From NCBI RefSeq assembly GCF_002127325.2, contig NC_035439.2:138013901-138077900 (forward strand): a stretch of 64,000 bases of DNA. Reading direction: 5' to 3'. The translations under genes were made by a program, and so were the position numbers. The stretch comes from Helianthus annuus (taxonomy: Eukaryota > Streptophyta > Magnoliopsida > Asterales > Asteraceae). Positions 54,452 through 64,000 of the stretch are shown one piece after another. Below the pieces are notes generated by a model, which did no database searches, was not told the origin of the DNA, and saw only the letters and a list, made by a program, of their open reading frames with translations. Positions within the stretch are counted from its first letter, which is position 1; each line of letters opens with the position of its first letter.

Positions 54452-57400
54452 GTCAACACGCACCGCAACCAGTTTGCACTTTCAAGAACTTCATGGACTG
54501 TCGTCCAAGTACATTCAGTGGCACGGAAGGAGCAGTGGGACTACTCCATTGGTTTGAGAAGCTCGAGTCAGTGTTCGAGATGTGTGAATGCCCTGAGGCT
54601 CGCAGGGTCAAGTATGCCACCGGTACGTTGGAAGGAATCGCGCTGACCTGGTGGAACGCGCAAGTACAGATCCTAGGGTTGGCAGCTGCTAACGCCACCC
54701 CTTGGAACGATTTTAAGGAACTCATCAAACGAGAATATTGCACGCGGGATGACATCCACAAGTTGGAAGATGAGTTTTACCACCTGAAAATGACGGGGTC
54801 AGAAATTGAAGCCTACACGAAACGGTCGAACGAACTGGCCATCTTGTGTCCAACCATGGTGGACCCTCCGATCAAGCGTATTGAATTGTACCTCAAGGGT
54901 CTAGTCTCAGAGATTCAGAGCCATGTTACGTCGGCAAACCTCGACAACATCCAAGACATCCAGCGTCTTGCTCATCGCCTTACGGATCAGGCGGTGGAAC
55001 AGAACAAGCTGCCCAAACGCATCAGTGCTACCACTACTGCTGTCACTACTTCTGCTACTCCCAGCAACAACAAGAGAAAATGGGAGGGGGATTCCAGCAA
55101 GGGATCAGTTTCTGTTCAGTCTCAAGCACAGCAGCGCAAGACAAATGACTACCAGAGTCCGAATCAGCAATCATCAGGCAGTCAGGGACAGGGTGGATAT
55201 CGGGGAGTTCACCCATGGTGTAGTAGGTGCAACAAACACCACAGTGGAAGATGTCGCAGGGAACGTTGTCGGAGATGCCTCAAGATGGGTCATGAGGCTA
55301 AGGATTGTAGAAGTGCGCGACCAGCAAATCAGAACCAGCAACTCCCACCGCCAGCTCCACAGAATCAACAGCAGCAGCCACAACGTGGAAACCGGGGGTG
55401 TTTCCAGTGTGGGGCAGAAGGCCACTTCAAACGTGATTGCCCTCAATTGAACCAGAACCAGAATCGCAACAACAACAATAACCAGGGCAATGGGAACAAC
55501 AACAATGGAGGAAACAACAACAACAATGGCAACGAAGCTCGGGGTCGTGCTTTTGTGCTGGGTCGGGGCGACGCAATGAATGACCCCAATGTGGTTATGG
55601 GTAAGTTTCTTCTCGACGATATTTATGTTACTGTTTTGTTTGATTCGGGTGCTGATACAAGTTATATATCGCTAAAAGTCAGTAAATTGTTAAAACGTGC
55701 ACCAACACTCTTACCCACCAAACATGTAGTAGAATTAGCTAATGGTAAGAGTCTAGAAGCCACGCAAGTAGTCAGGGGTTGTAAGATTGTCTTAGCCGGT
55801 CAAGCGTTCTCCATCGACCTTATTCCCATAGTCTTGGGAAGCTTCGATATCGTTATAGGGATGGATTGGTTGTCCCAACATCAGGCAGAGATCTTATGCA
55901 GTGAGAAGATCATTCGTATTCCACATTCTGGTCAAGAACCTCTCGAAGTTCAAGGCGACAAGAGTGGTGCTGTGGTTGGCATCATCTCTTTCTTGAAGGC
56001 TCAGAAGTGTTTGCGCAAGGGTCACACCGCTATTTTGGCACTCGTTACTGATGCATCTGCGAAGGAAAAGAAATTGGAAGACATTCCAATAGTTCGCGAC
56101 TTTCCTCAGGTGTTTCCTGAAGATTTACCAGGTTTACCGCCTCACCGCCAAGTCGAATTCCAGATTGAGTTAGCTCCTGGAGCAGCACCAATAGCCCGCG
56201 CACCGTATCGTTTAGCTCCAACTGAACTGGAAGAACTGTCAAAGCAGTTACAAGAGCTCCTGGAAAAGGGTTTTATTCGTCCAAGCTCTTCGCCTTGGGG
56301 AGCCCCAGTGTTATTTGTGAAAAAGAAGGACGGCACTTTCAGGATGTGTATAGATTACCGGGAACTGAACAAGGTGACGGTGAAGAACCGTTACCCTCTT
56401 CCGCGCATAGACGACTTATTCGACCAGTTGCAAGGGTCGTGCTACTACTCCAAGATCGACTTAAGATCGGGTTACCATCAGCTGAGAGTCCGAGAGGAAG
56501 ACGTCTCCAAGACAGCATTCAGAACTCGTTACGGTCACTACGAGTTTCTAGTCATGCCATTTGGGCTTACGAACGCGCCTGCAGTTTTCATGGATCTTAT
56601 GAACAGGGTGTGCAAACCCTATCTAGACAAGTTCGTCATTGTTTTCATCGACGACATTCTGATCTACTCCAAGAGTCAGGAGGAACACGAGCAGCACTTA
56701 CGTCTTATCTTGGAACTGCTACGAAAGGAGCAATTGTACGCCAAGTTTTCTAAATGCGACTTCTGGCTTCGTGAAGTCCACTTCTTAGGCCATGTGGTGA
56801 ACAGGGATGGGATTCATGTCGATCCATCCAAGGTAGATTCGATCAGGAACTGGCCTGCACCGCGTACACCAACTGAAATACGCCAATTCTTGGGTTTGGC
56901 GGGTTACTACAGACGGTTCATCAAAGATTTCTCCAAGATCGCACAGCCGCTTACACTACTGGCCCAGAAGGGTGTCACCTACCGTTGGGGAGGTCCCCAG
57001 GAAACCGCTTTTCAGTACCTAAAGGATAGGCTTTGCAGCGCACCTATTCTCTCATTGCCAGAGGGCACGGACGACTTTGTGGTTTATTGTGACGCGTCGA
57101 TACAGGGTCTTGGTTGTGTATTGATACAGCGGGATAAAGTTATAGCCTACGCTTCTCGTCAACTTAAGGTTCACGAACGGAACTACACGACACACGATTT
57201 AGAGCTGGGAGCTGTTGTTTTCGCGCTTAAGATATGGCGACACTACCTGTACGGTACCAAGTGCACAATTTACACCGATCACAGGAGCCTCGAGCATATC
57301 CTTAAGCAAAAGGATTTGAACATGCGTCAACGAAGATGGGTCGAACTTCTGAACGATTATGAATGCGCCATCAAGTATCATCCAGGCAAGGCCAATGTTG

Positions 57401-58173
57401 TGGCTGACGCCCTCAGTCGAAAGGACACTCTACCTAGACGCGTACGAGCCTTGCAGCTCACTATTCAGTCCAGTCTTCCAGCACAGATACGAACTGCTCA
57501 GATGGAAGCACTAAAACCCGAAAACGTCAAGGCTGAAGCCTTACGCGGCTCAAGGCAGCAAATGGAACAAAAGGAAGACGGTGCTTACTACGTAACGGGG
57601 CGTATTTGGGTCCCACTTTATGGCGGGTTACGAGAACTTGTGATGGATGAAGCACACAAGTCTCGCTACTCGATACATCCAGGTTCGGATAAGATGTACC
57701 ACGACATCAGAACTACTTATTGGTGGCCTAGCATGAAGGCCCACATTGCCACTTATGTCGGCAAATGCTTGACCTGTGCAAGAGTCAAGGCAGAATATCA
57801 GAAACCAGCAGGCTTACTTCAGCAACCAAAGATACCACAGTGGAAATGGGAGGAGATTTCCATGGATTTTGTTACAGGCCTGCCTAGATCTCAGCGTGGT
57901 AACGATACTATTTGGGTGATCGTGGATCGACTCACCAAGTCTGCTCACTTCTTGGCAATCAAAGAAACGGACAAGTTTTCCACACTTGCAGACATATACT
58001 TGAAGGAAGTAGTCTCAAGGCACGGGGTGCCCACCTCTATCATTTCGGATCGGGATGCACGATTCACGTCAGAGCTATGGCAAGCGATGCACAAATCTTT
58101 TGGCTCACACAGCCAAGGCATGGGTTCCCGGGTGGGAATGGGATTAGATGATTTATTGTACATACTCGGATGA
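54452..58173 (+). pseudogene. gag-pol: Gag-pol of the Tekay element, truncated in integrase
   Basis: One open frame without stops. Gag domain about 54490-55000 ([16 protein letters not shown]). CCHC knuckles [11 protein letters not shown] (about 55276) and [14 protein letters not shown] (about 55399). Asn-rich spacer. Protease with [11 protein letters not shown] (about 55639). RT with [13 protein letters not shown] and FIDDILIYS (56644). RNase H from YCDASIQG (about 57085). Integrase zinc finger (about 57670-57785) and the first two catalytic aspartates ([18 protein letters not shown]). At about 58105 the frame passes, at a TCA microhomology, into LTR sequence and ends [15 protein letters not shown] at 58171-58173. 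The third catalytic residue (Glu), the integrase tail and the chromodomain are lost. Replication enzymes up to RNase H look intact, so RT could still act in trans. Confidence 0.9.
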
Positions 58174-58830
58174 TAGAACCTAACGACAAGATACGACTAG
58201 ACTAGTAACACTCATTGAACTGATCCTCGCACACCTGCCAAGGGTTGGCCGCGATATTATGACTGACTTCGCACACCTGCCTTAGGAAGGCCGCGAACTA
58301 AATTTACTAATCTTCGCACACCTGCCTGGGAGGCCGCGATACAAATAAACCTAGTCTAGAATACTTGGGAAAAACATCCCCTAATCTTCGCATACCTGCC
58401 TGGGAGGCCGCGATGGAAACTGATGCGATACATGACATAACGAACGAACATAATGCTACTCATACTGTGGCAATTACTGAACTTACTTTCTGTGAACTCG
58501 CTCAACTAGTTGTTGACTCTCTGCTGCATGCCTTGCAGGACCTTAGGTACTTATGGAGCTTGCACAAGGAGGAGCAGGTCGTTGTGGGCATGGAACGTGA
58601 ATGTTTATTAAACACTTATGACATTTCATACATTATTACTTACGTTGGGTTTTACTTACATGCTTCCGCTACTTGAACAAAGTTTGGTTTGAACATCAAT
58701 CATATTGAACTGGGTTTTATGAATTGCTTTAACTACTATACACTATGTTTGATATGATTGATGGCTTGATCCTGGTCACGTCACGCCTCCAAGCGGTGGT
58801 ACACCGCGTGTGGATTTTGGGGGTGTGACA
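58105..58830 (+). repeat. Truncated 3' LTR of the Tekay element
   Basis: Corresponds to 53224-53949 with equal length and about four substitutions. Its left edge is the deletion junction. Confidence 0.9.
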
Positions 58831-58842
58831 TGGTCACTATTC

Positions 58843-59267
58843 TGTTGGGGAATTTTCAGAAACCGGACGATCAGAGAGGCGTGTAATCACTCTCAGATCA
58901 AATTATTTCGGTGGTTCACCCGAATAATTTAATCGGATACAACTCTGATTTCGAGAGTTGAACCTGAGTATGTGTTTTTGAGTGAAATTGACGAACCAGA
59001 GAGTTATGACCAAAAAACTGAAAAACGAATTTAGGGTTTCTTGCAGATAACTGCCTCTGCCAGGGGCTGCCGCCCCTTGGACCCTGCTCCCAGGGGCACT
59101 GCCCCCGGACCCCCGCCAAGGGGGCGCTGCCCCCTTCGAACCCCCGTACACCTCGAATAATAATAACTCAAACAAGCGTGCACTCCCGCACCTCCTAACT
59201 TGCTTGATGTGTATTATTATTCGCTTTGATCACCAAGTCAATCCCGATTACACTAAAATATCTAACA
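58843..59267. mobile_element. Solo LTR (425 bp), same family as 43154-43733
   Basis: Starts TGTTGGGGAATTTTC, ends AATATCTAACA, flanked by TATTC (58838-58842 and 59268-59272). It lacks about 150 bp present in the other copy, mainly the AT-rich segment before the GC-rich block and the CTCCGCCC hairpin. The GC-rich hairpin-like block is near 59065-59145. Confidence 0.85.
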
Positions 59268-59272
59268 TATTC

Positions 59273-59886
59273 CACCATGTTGATTCGTCACATGTATACT
59301 AACAACGTTAAAGCAGAGGGACTATACACGCATTTACACAAACCTAACCAACAAAAAGAAAGCTTTTTAAAATAGAGGGGCTAAAGACATATATTAGTGA
59401 AGTTGGAGGTTTAAAAGTAAAATACAAAATAATTAAAAGAGTAAGTTACAAGTTTTGTCCTTTATGTTTGTCCTAAATTTCAGACGTTGTCCTTTACCTT
59501 TAAAATTGATGACTTTTGTATTTAATGTTTGAAAATGTTGCACGTTATGTACTTTATGGGAAACCCAGTTATAATTTTCAGTTAAATTAAGTCATGTACA
59601 GTGCACATGAGGGTAGAAATGTCATTACACCTCCCACTTGTCTTTCCCCCTTATTAAATACCCTGATCTACCCCAATCATTTCACCTTTGCAAATTGATC
59701 ACCAAGTTATTTGAGCCATATGATTGCTTCCGTTCCCGCATCACTATAATATCTATGTTTTGTTACTTGTAGTTTTGGGTATTTTACGTTGATTATATAT
59801 ATTTTATGACACTCGTACCATCACATTCTTTCTCTAGTTATGAGTAAAACATTATATGTACAATCAAAGTCCGCAACCCTTGTCCC
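59273..59886. other. Intergenic stretch with a MITE-related fragment
   Basis: About 59438-59600 has TTACAAGTTTTGTCCTTTAT, GACGTTGTCCTTTACC and GAAACCCAGTTATAA, resembling one arm of the foldback element at 61392-61782, without clear ends. No gene seen. Confidence 0.4.
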
Positions 59887-60079
59887 CAGGCGTGTAGCTC
59901 AATTGATTAAGGGTTGAGTGCTTTGCAGTCTTAACAAGCATAGATCCGGTGTTTGATTCATGTGTTTGACGTCCTCCATCGCCTTTCTGTTGAGTGAGCT
60001 TGATTTATATCTCACGTGTTGGGCCTGGGGCGGTCTGGCGTGAGTCGTGAGCTGATTAATGTGTCTACACGTTTTTTTT
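59887..60079 (+). mobile_element. Candidate SINE with poly-T tail
   Basis: The head has AGGCGTGTAGCTCAATTGATT (A-box-like) and GGTGTTTGATTCATG (B-box-like) about 50 bp apart, and the 3' end is a T-run of about 12. Poly-T-ended tRNA-derived SINEs are known in plants. No TSD was confirmed. Confidence 0.5.
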
Positions 60080-61141
60080 TTTCATAACCGAAACAAAATC
60101 TCCTACCCAACCTAATTAATTTGTTCTAACTTGCAAAGAAAAATGAGATTATTTTGACAGAAAACTACTTTGATGTGATCTTAATTCTGTTTGACAATGC
60201 ATGCGATTTGCGCATCCACTCGTTTGTTGAGTAAGACATGTGAAAGTGATAGTTGAATTTGTGGTTATTATAGATGCTTATTTATTGTGGTGGTTACATC
60301 TTACATAACACTAATCATCTCCGATGTATACATCAAAATAGTACAAAAGTTGGTGTAAATAATCTCTAAGACACTCTATATCGTACCAAATTTCGTGTTA
60401 CACATTTTATCACACTGAATTTTCACAAATCTCATATTTATTATTAAACACTAAAAAAGGATAAATTTTTAAGGGCGGTTGGAGGCGGTAACACCGCTCC
60501 CTCCCCCGAAAAATAAACCTAAACCTCCCTGATCGGGGGCTAAATTACCGCGAGTTGTCCAACTATTGAACGTTACTAGCTGTTAAAAAGACATGGTTGG
60601 GGCGACAACCGGTACGTGATGGGGTGGCATCGGCGGTCGGTTGCACTAACCGGAAGGCATGATGGTGGTGGTGATCTAGTAGTCAAGTGATAATTCCAGT
60701 TCCTTCACAAGGGTTTTGTTAACTAAATTCATCGGAAATTTCAATTTCAATCATTTAAATTCCAAATTATTTCAAATTCCTGTTCCTTTGTGACTTATTG
60801 CAATCCTTCAAGAAGGTTCCGCAAATCAAAAGGCAGTTGATTTCTTAACTTGCAATAATGTTCCTGACCGCTATTGATATTTATAGTTCAGGATGAGTCC
60901 TAAATATAAGGGTGTCCCGAGTACGCGGCAAACCCCGCGCGGTAATACTGCCGCCGGTGGGTTTTGCCGATCGGTGAACATGGATAGGCGGTAAAGGTTT
61001 GCCGATGCGTGAAGTGTTGCAGATAGAGAGAGAAGGGTAAATATGCTAGTTTAAAAAAATAAAAATAAAAAAGTTTATCAATTCATGAAGTGTCTAACCA
61101 TTGCCAACACTTTTCAGCATAGTTTAAACTCTTAAGGTTGA
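60080..61141. other. Intergenic stretch, GC-rich islands but no gene
   Basis: GC-rich islands near 60475-60680 (GGCGGTAACACCGCTCCC) and 60915-61010 (GCGGCAAACCCCGCGCGGTA) look like MITE pieces. No TSD or ORF is supported. Confidence 0.35.
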
Positions 61142-61149
61142 ATGACATG

Positions 61150-62418
61150 CAGGGGCGGACTTACATGTAGCCTAAGGTGGGCGGGCGCACCCCCGGGAAA
61201 AAAAAAATTAGTGCTATTTTCCGTTGAAAATCCCGTTTGCACCCCTTGGATTTTTTCGTCCGCACCCCTTGAATTTTTTCTTCCGCACCCCTTGGAATTT
61301 TTCGTCCACACACCTTAGGTAAAAAAATATGTTCGATTTATATTTTAATTTTTTTCTTAGTAAACTCTAATTAAAAAACTACCTAAATTATAGGAAAAAT
61401 TACAAGTTTGTCCTTTATCTTTATACTACTTTTCAGGCGGTGTCCTTTTTAACGAATGCTGACAGACGGTGTCCTTTAATAGGTATTTTGTTGCAAGTTT
61501 AGTCCTTTAGACCCAACCCAGTTAAAAAACCCTGTTAACTGTTGACAGACGGTGTCCTTTACTAGGTATTTTGTTGCAAGTTTAGTCCTTTACCTATGTA
61601 TTTTGTTGCAAGTTTAGTCCTTTACACCCAACAATTAACAAGGTTTTTTAACTGGGTTGGGTGTAAAGGACTAAACTTGCAACAAAATATCTAGTAAAGG
61701 ACACCGCCTGTTAACATTCATTAAAAAGGACACCGCCTGAAAAATGGTATAAAGATAAAGGACAAAACTTGTAATTTTTCCTTAAATTATATAACTTATA
61801 CTACCCAACTTAACCCAAATACTCAATACCTTAACCCACTATTTCATTAAACATAATTAGCCCACTAATTACTAGTCCATTAACCAAACTCAACCTAAGT
61901 TCAAACTATAATAATTAAAATAAGCCCAATAGTCCCTTAGAATTCATCCCGCCCTCCCTCTCTTGGGTCGTCTCCTACCAGCGATCATCGAACACAACAG
62001 CAACCACAACAGCACGTCATAAGCAGCCGCGAACCACTGCCGTCCGACACCAAAGGGTAACAAAATTCTTAAATAGGTTTGAAATTTCATGTGTTTTGAC
62101 GTTGTTTATGGTGATTATGTTGTTTAGATGATTTTTAGGGTGATTATGTCGTTTAGATGATTTTTAGGGTGATTACACACGATTTCTATGGTTGAAAATT
62201 AAAATTGAAACATTATGTTATGGAGCGATGAACTTATGCATCAATTTATTTGTGATAGAAAGCATGAGTAGGGACGTTATGGCGCAATTTCTTTTGCTTT
62301 ACATGACCCGACCCGAACCGACCCGATACGAACCGATTTTTTTACTTATATACCTAGGGGCCTAAAATTTTTAAAAATGTTTCGCACCCCCATGGAAAAA
62401 TTCCTGGGTCCGCCACTG
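61150..62418. mobile_element. Non-autonomous hAT element (1,269 bp)
   Basis: 8-bp duplication ATGACATG (61142-61149 and 62419-62426). Ends CAGGGGCGGACTTA and TGGGTCCGCCACTG are the hAT-type CAGGGGCGGA terminal inverted repeats. The interior has repeated GCACCCCTTG words near 61240-61300, a nested foldback element (61392-61782) and non-coding DNA. No transposase. Confidence 0.85.
61392..61782. mobile_element. Foldback MITE nested in the hAT element
   Basis: 391 bp, flanked by TAAATTAT (61384-61391 and 61783-61790). Starts AGGAAAAATTAC and ends GTAATTTTTCCT. The arms are inverted copies for about 140 bp (AGTTTAGTCCTTTA, GGCGGTGTCCTTTT), and one arm has an extra internal duplication (GTATTTTGTTGCAAGTTTAG). 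Confidence 0.8.
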
Positions 62419-62542
62419 ATGACATGGCATACTCTCATTAGTTGATTTTGAAGTTTACCACTTTCAAGTGTTTAACCAATCCCTTCACCCCAAGTACATA
62501 TTTTCTTTTGATTTGATGTATCTGAACAACCATTGTCACACT

Positions 62543-63215
62543 TAGGGCTGTAAACGAACCGAACGTTCAGCGAACAGTTCGTGAACTGTTCGGCGGGAAG
62601 TTCGTTTATGTTCGTTCGTTTAATAAACGAACGAACATGAACACGAAATTTCGTTCGATTAGTTAAATGAACGAACATGAACAGAGGTCTCGTTCGTTCG
62701 ATTGTGTTCGTGAACGTTCGGTAAGGTGTTCGTGAACGTGTTCGTGAACATTCGTTGATTTGCGTTCGTTTATGTTCGTATGTTTTTTGTTTAATTGAAG
62801 ATGTTTGTACTTTCTTATATTTTTTTTGTACTTTTTATATTATTAAACTTTTATTTATTTTATTTCGCTAACAATTAAACTAGAAAAACCCACTTTCACC
62901 TTGTTTATGCATCATTTCCCTTTCATTTCTCATTATTTACATCCACGAATACAATCGACCTCTGTTCCACAGTAAGGAATTCAAGTTCGAGTGCTACTCT
63001 CTGGGTCATCTATCTTTATCCTTCGTTGCGTTCGGCAAATTTATTTGTGTTCATTTGTGTTCGTGAACCGTTCGCGAACACACTCATTTCCTTAATGAAC
63101 GAACACGAACATAAAATCTCGTTCGGTAAGTGTTCATGAACCGTTCGTAAACACATTTATTTCCTTAACACGAACAAGGCCTTGTTCGTGTTCGTTCGTT
63201 TCGTTTACAGCCCTA
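62543..63215. mobile_element. hAT-type MITE rich in TTCGTTCG words (673 bp)
   Basis: 8-bp duplication GTCACACT (62535-62542 and 63216-63223). Ends TAGGGCTGTAAACGA and TCGTTTACAGCCCTA are perfect 15-bp inverted repeats. Both subterminal regions are dense in GTTCGTGAAC / CGAACGAACATGAAC words in both orientations, as expected for clustered transposase-binding sites. The middle is AT-rich and non-coding. Confidence 0.88.
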
Positions 63216-63315
63216 GTCACACTAAAACATTAACATTGATTTGAGATGTGATATAACTACTAAAATACCAAATGACAGGTGAGATCATGGTCATTTTCAC
63301 TTAGGTCACCCAAAT

Positions 63316-63430
63316 TAGGGATGTGCAAATGATACTGGTACCAATACCGAATTTACCAAACCGGGTACATTTTCGGTACCGGTATTTCACTTGGGTCACC
63401 CGATTGGTACCGAGCTCATCCCTATCCCTA
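63316..63430. mobile_element. Very small hAT-type MITE (115 bp)
   Basis: 8-bp duplication ACCCAAAT (63308-63315 and 63431-63438). Ends TAGGGATGTGC and GAGCTCATCCCTATCCCTA. The body is rich in GGTACCGGTA words and resembles the tandem units at 44497-45055. Confidence 0.75.
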
Positions 63431-63438
63431 ACCCAAAT

Positions 63439-64000
63439 ATCAAACTTTAGATCCATTTGATTTCATTTATACAGGTTACAACTAAAAAATTGGGCCTTTT
63501 TATAACTTCCCAACACATGTAAATTTAAAAATGAAAAAAATACTAATTAATCAACTATACTCACAGAATGTTAGAAAACATATTTGAGTGCTGTGTTCTC
63601 ATCATTCTACACACTTTACACATGCCAAAAGCTTTAAATTAAGAATAAAATCCTTTTTTAGTTTTTTCTTTCTTTGATGAAAAAATAAGGATGTCCAAAC
63701 TGGCATAAAAGAAACCAAAATGACACTTAACTTCTAAAGTTGATACTTTTTTCCCAAGAAGTATAAATTAGCAACGAAATGAAATAAAAAAGAACAAAAT
63801 CTTAAAAATGGCTGTTGCTACAGAAGCTTCAATAACAAAAGTATCACAAGCTCCCCATCTAAAAAAAACTAAACTATATCAAGAGCTATAATTACCGCAA
63901 AATTTGAGAACAGGCTCTACAAACGCCTGTTCTTACATAGTAGTTCTCGTCGACCCATTTAAAAAAACGTCATCATCTTCTAAAAATTTCAATGAATCTT
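63439..64000. other. AT-rich end of window, nothing recognised
   Basis: No ORF over about 60 codons, no RNA gene or repeat boundary. Confidence 0.4.

Larger units (their letters stand above)
51873..58830 (+). mobile_element. Ty3/gypsy chromovirus (Tekay/Del type) with internal deletion
   Basis: Begins TGTGACAACTCG, ends GGGTGTGACA, with TGGTC on both sides (51868-51872 and 58831-58835), so it is one insertion. Full 5' LTR 51873-53949. The 3' LTR keeps only its last 726 bp. The interior has gag, protease, RT, RNase H and the first two-thirds of integrase. The rest of integrase, the chromodomain, the polypurine tract and the first about 1,350 bp of the 3' LTR are gone. The 726 shared LTR bases differ at about four positions (about 0.55%), so insertion and deletion are both recent. 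Confidence 0.93.

Overview
The window is nuclear DNA of a flowering plant, most likely a eudicot. The mix of repeats suggests a daisy-family (Asteraceae) species, but that is inference from pattern recognition, not from a search. It is a repeat-rich, gene-poor stretch. Only two host genes can be supported: a LysM receptor-like kinase of the LYK4/LYK5 type (12546-14304, + strand, broken by an internal deletion) and a two-exon mitochondrial calcium uniporter gene (15799-17870, - strand, apparently intact). Almost everything else is transposable-element DNA. Many elements could be closed precisely because their target-site duplications (TSDs) are visible.

Layout. 1-1180: promoter- or LTR-like sequence and AT-rich DNA. 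1181-2104: a PIF/Harbinger deletion derivative that keeps the C-terminal part of its transposase. 2180-10700: a mosaic of degenerate short repeats, several Helitron-type 3' ends, a broken Myb/NAM-associated-type ORF and exon-like debris. 11648-12139: a Mutator-type MITE with a 9-bp TSD in front of the LysM gene. 18050-18772: a tRNA-derived SINE just upstream of the uniporter TATA box, itself split by a Tourist-type MITE.

20782-40484 is one 19.7-kb Ty3/gypsy element of the Tat lineage (TSD CCCAA, LTRs about 878 bp). It carries gag-protease and RT-RNaseH-integrase in the sense direction. Between pol and the 3' LTR it carries a five-exon gene on the opposite strand that can be followed splice site by splice site to 1,107 codons, with one in-frame TGA. 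Its integrase is split by a younger 7.66-kb non-autonomous element (27071-34725, TSD AAACG, LTRs 786 bp). That insert has copia-like ends and primer site, no gag or pol, and a single long ORF of about 1,350 codons broken by one frameshift.

40485-51870 is a patchwork of MITEs, SINEs, a truncated LINE, a solo LTR and a 1.6-kb long-TIR Mutator-like element. 51873-58830 is a Ty3/gypsy chromovirus of Tekay type (TSD TGGTC). An internal deletion fused its integrase directly to the middle of the 3' LTR. A solo LTR (58843-59267) lies seven bases beyond the second TSD. 59268-64000 holds a poly-T-tailed SINE, an hAT element with a foldback MITE nested in it, and two more hAT MITEs.

How the parts relate: the elements form a readable history. 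By-eye LTR divergence is about 2.4% for Tat, 0.9% for the insert inside it and 0.55% for the Tekay remnant, which agrees with the nesting order. The SINEs and the LINE share the same 3' tail (GCCGTTC then poly-A), which suggests that the LINE machinery moves the SINEs. No CRISPR array, rRNA gene or free-standing tRNA gene was seen.
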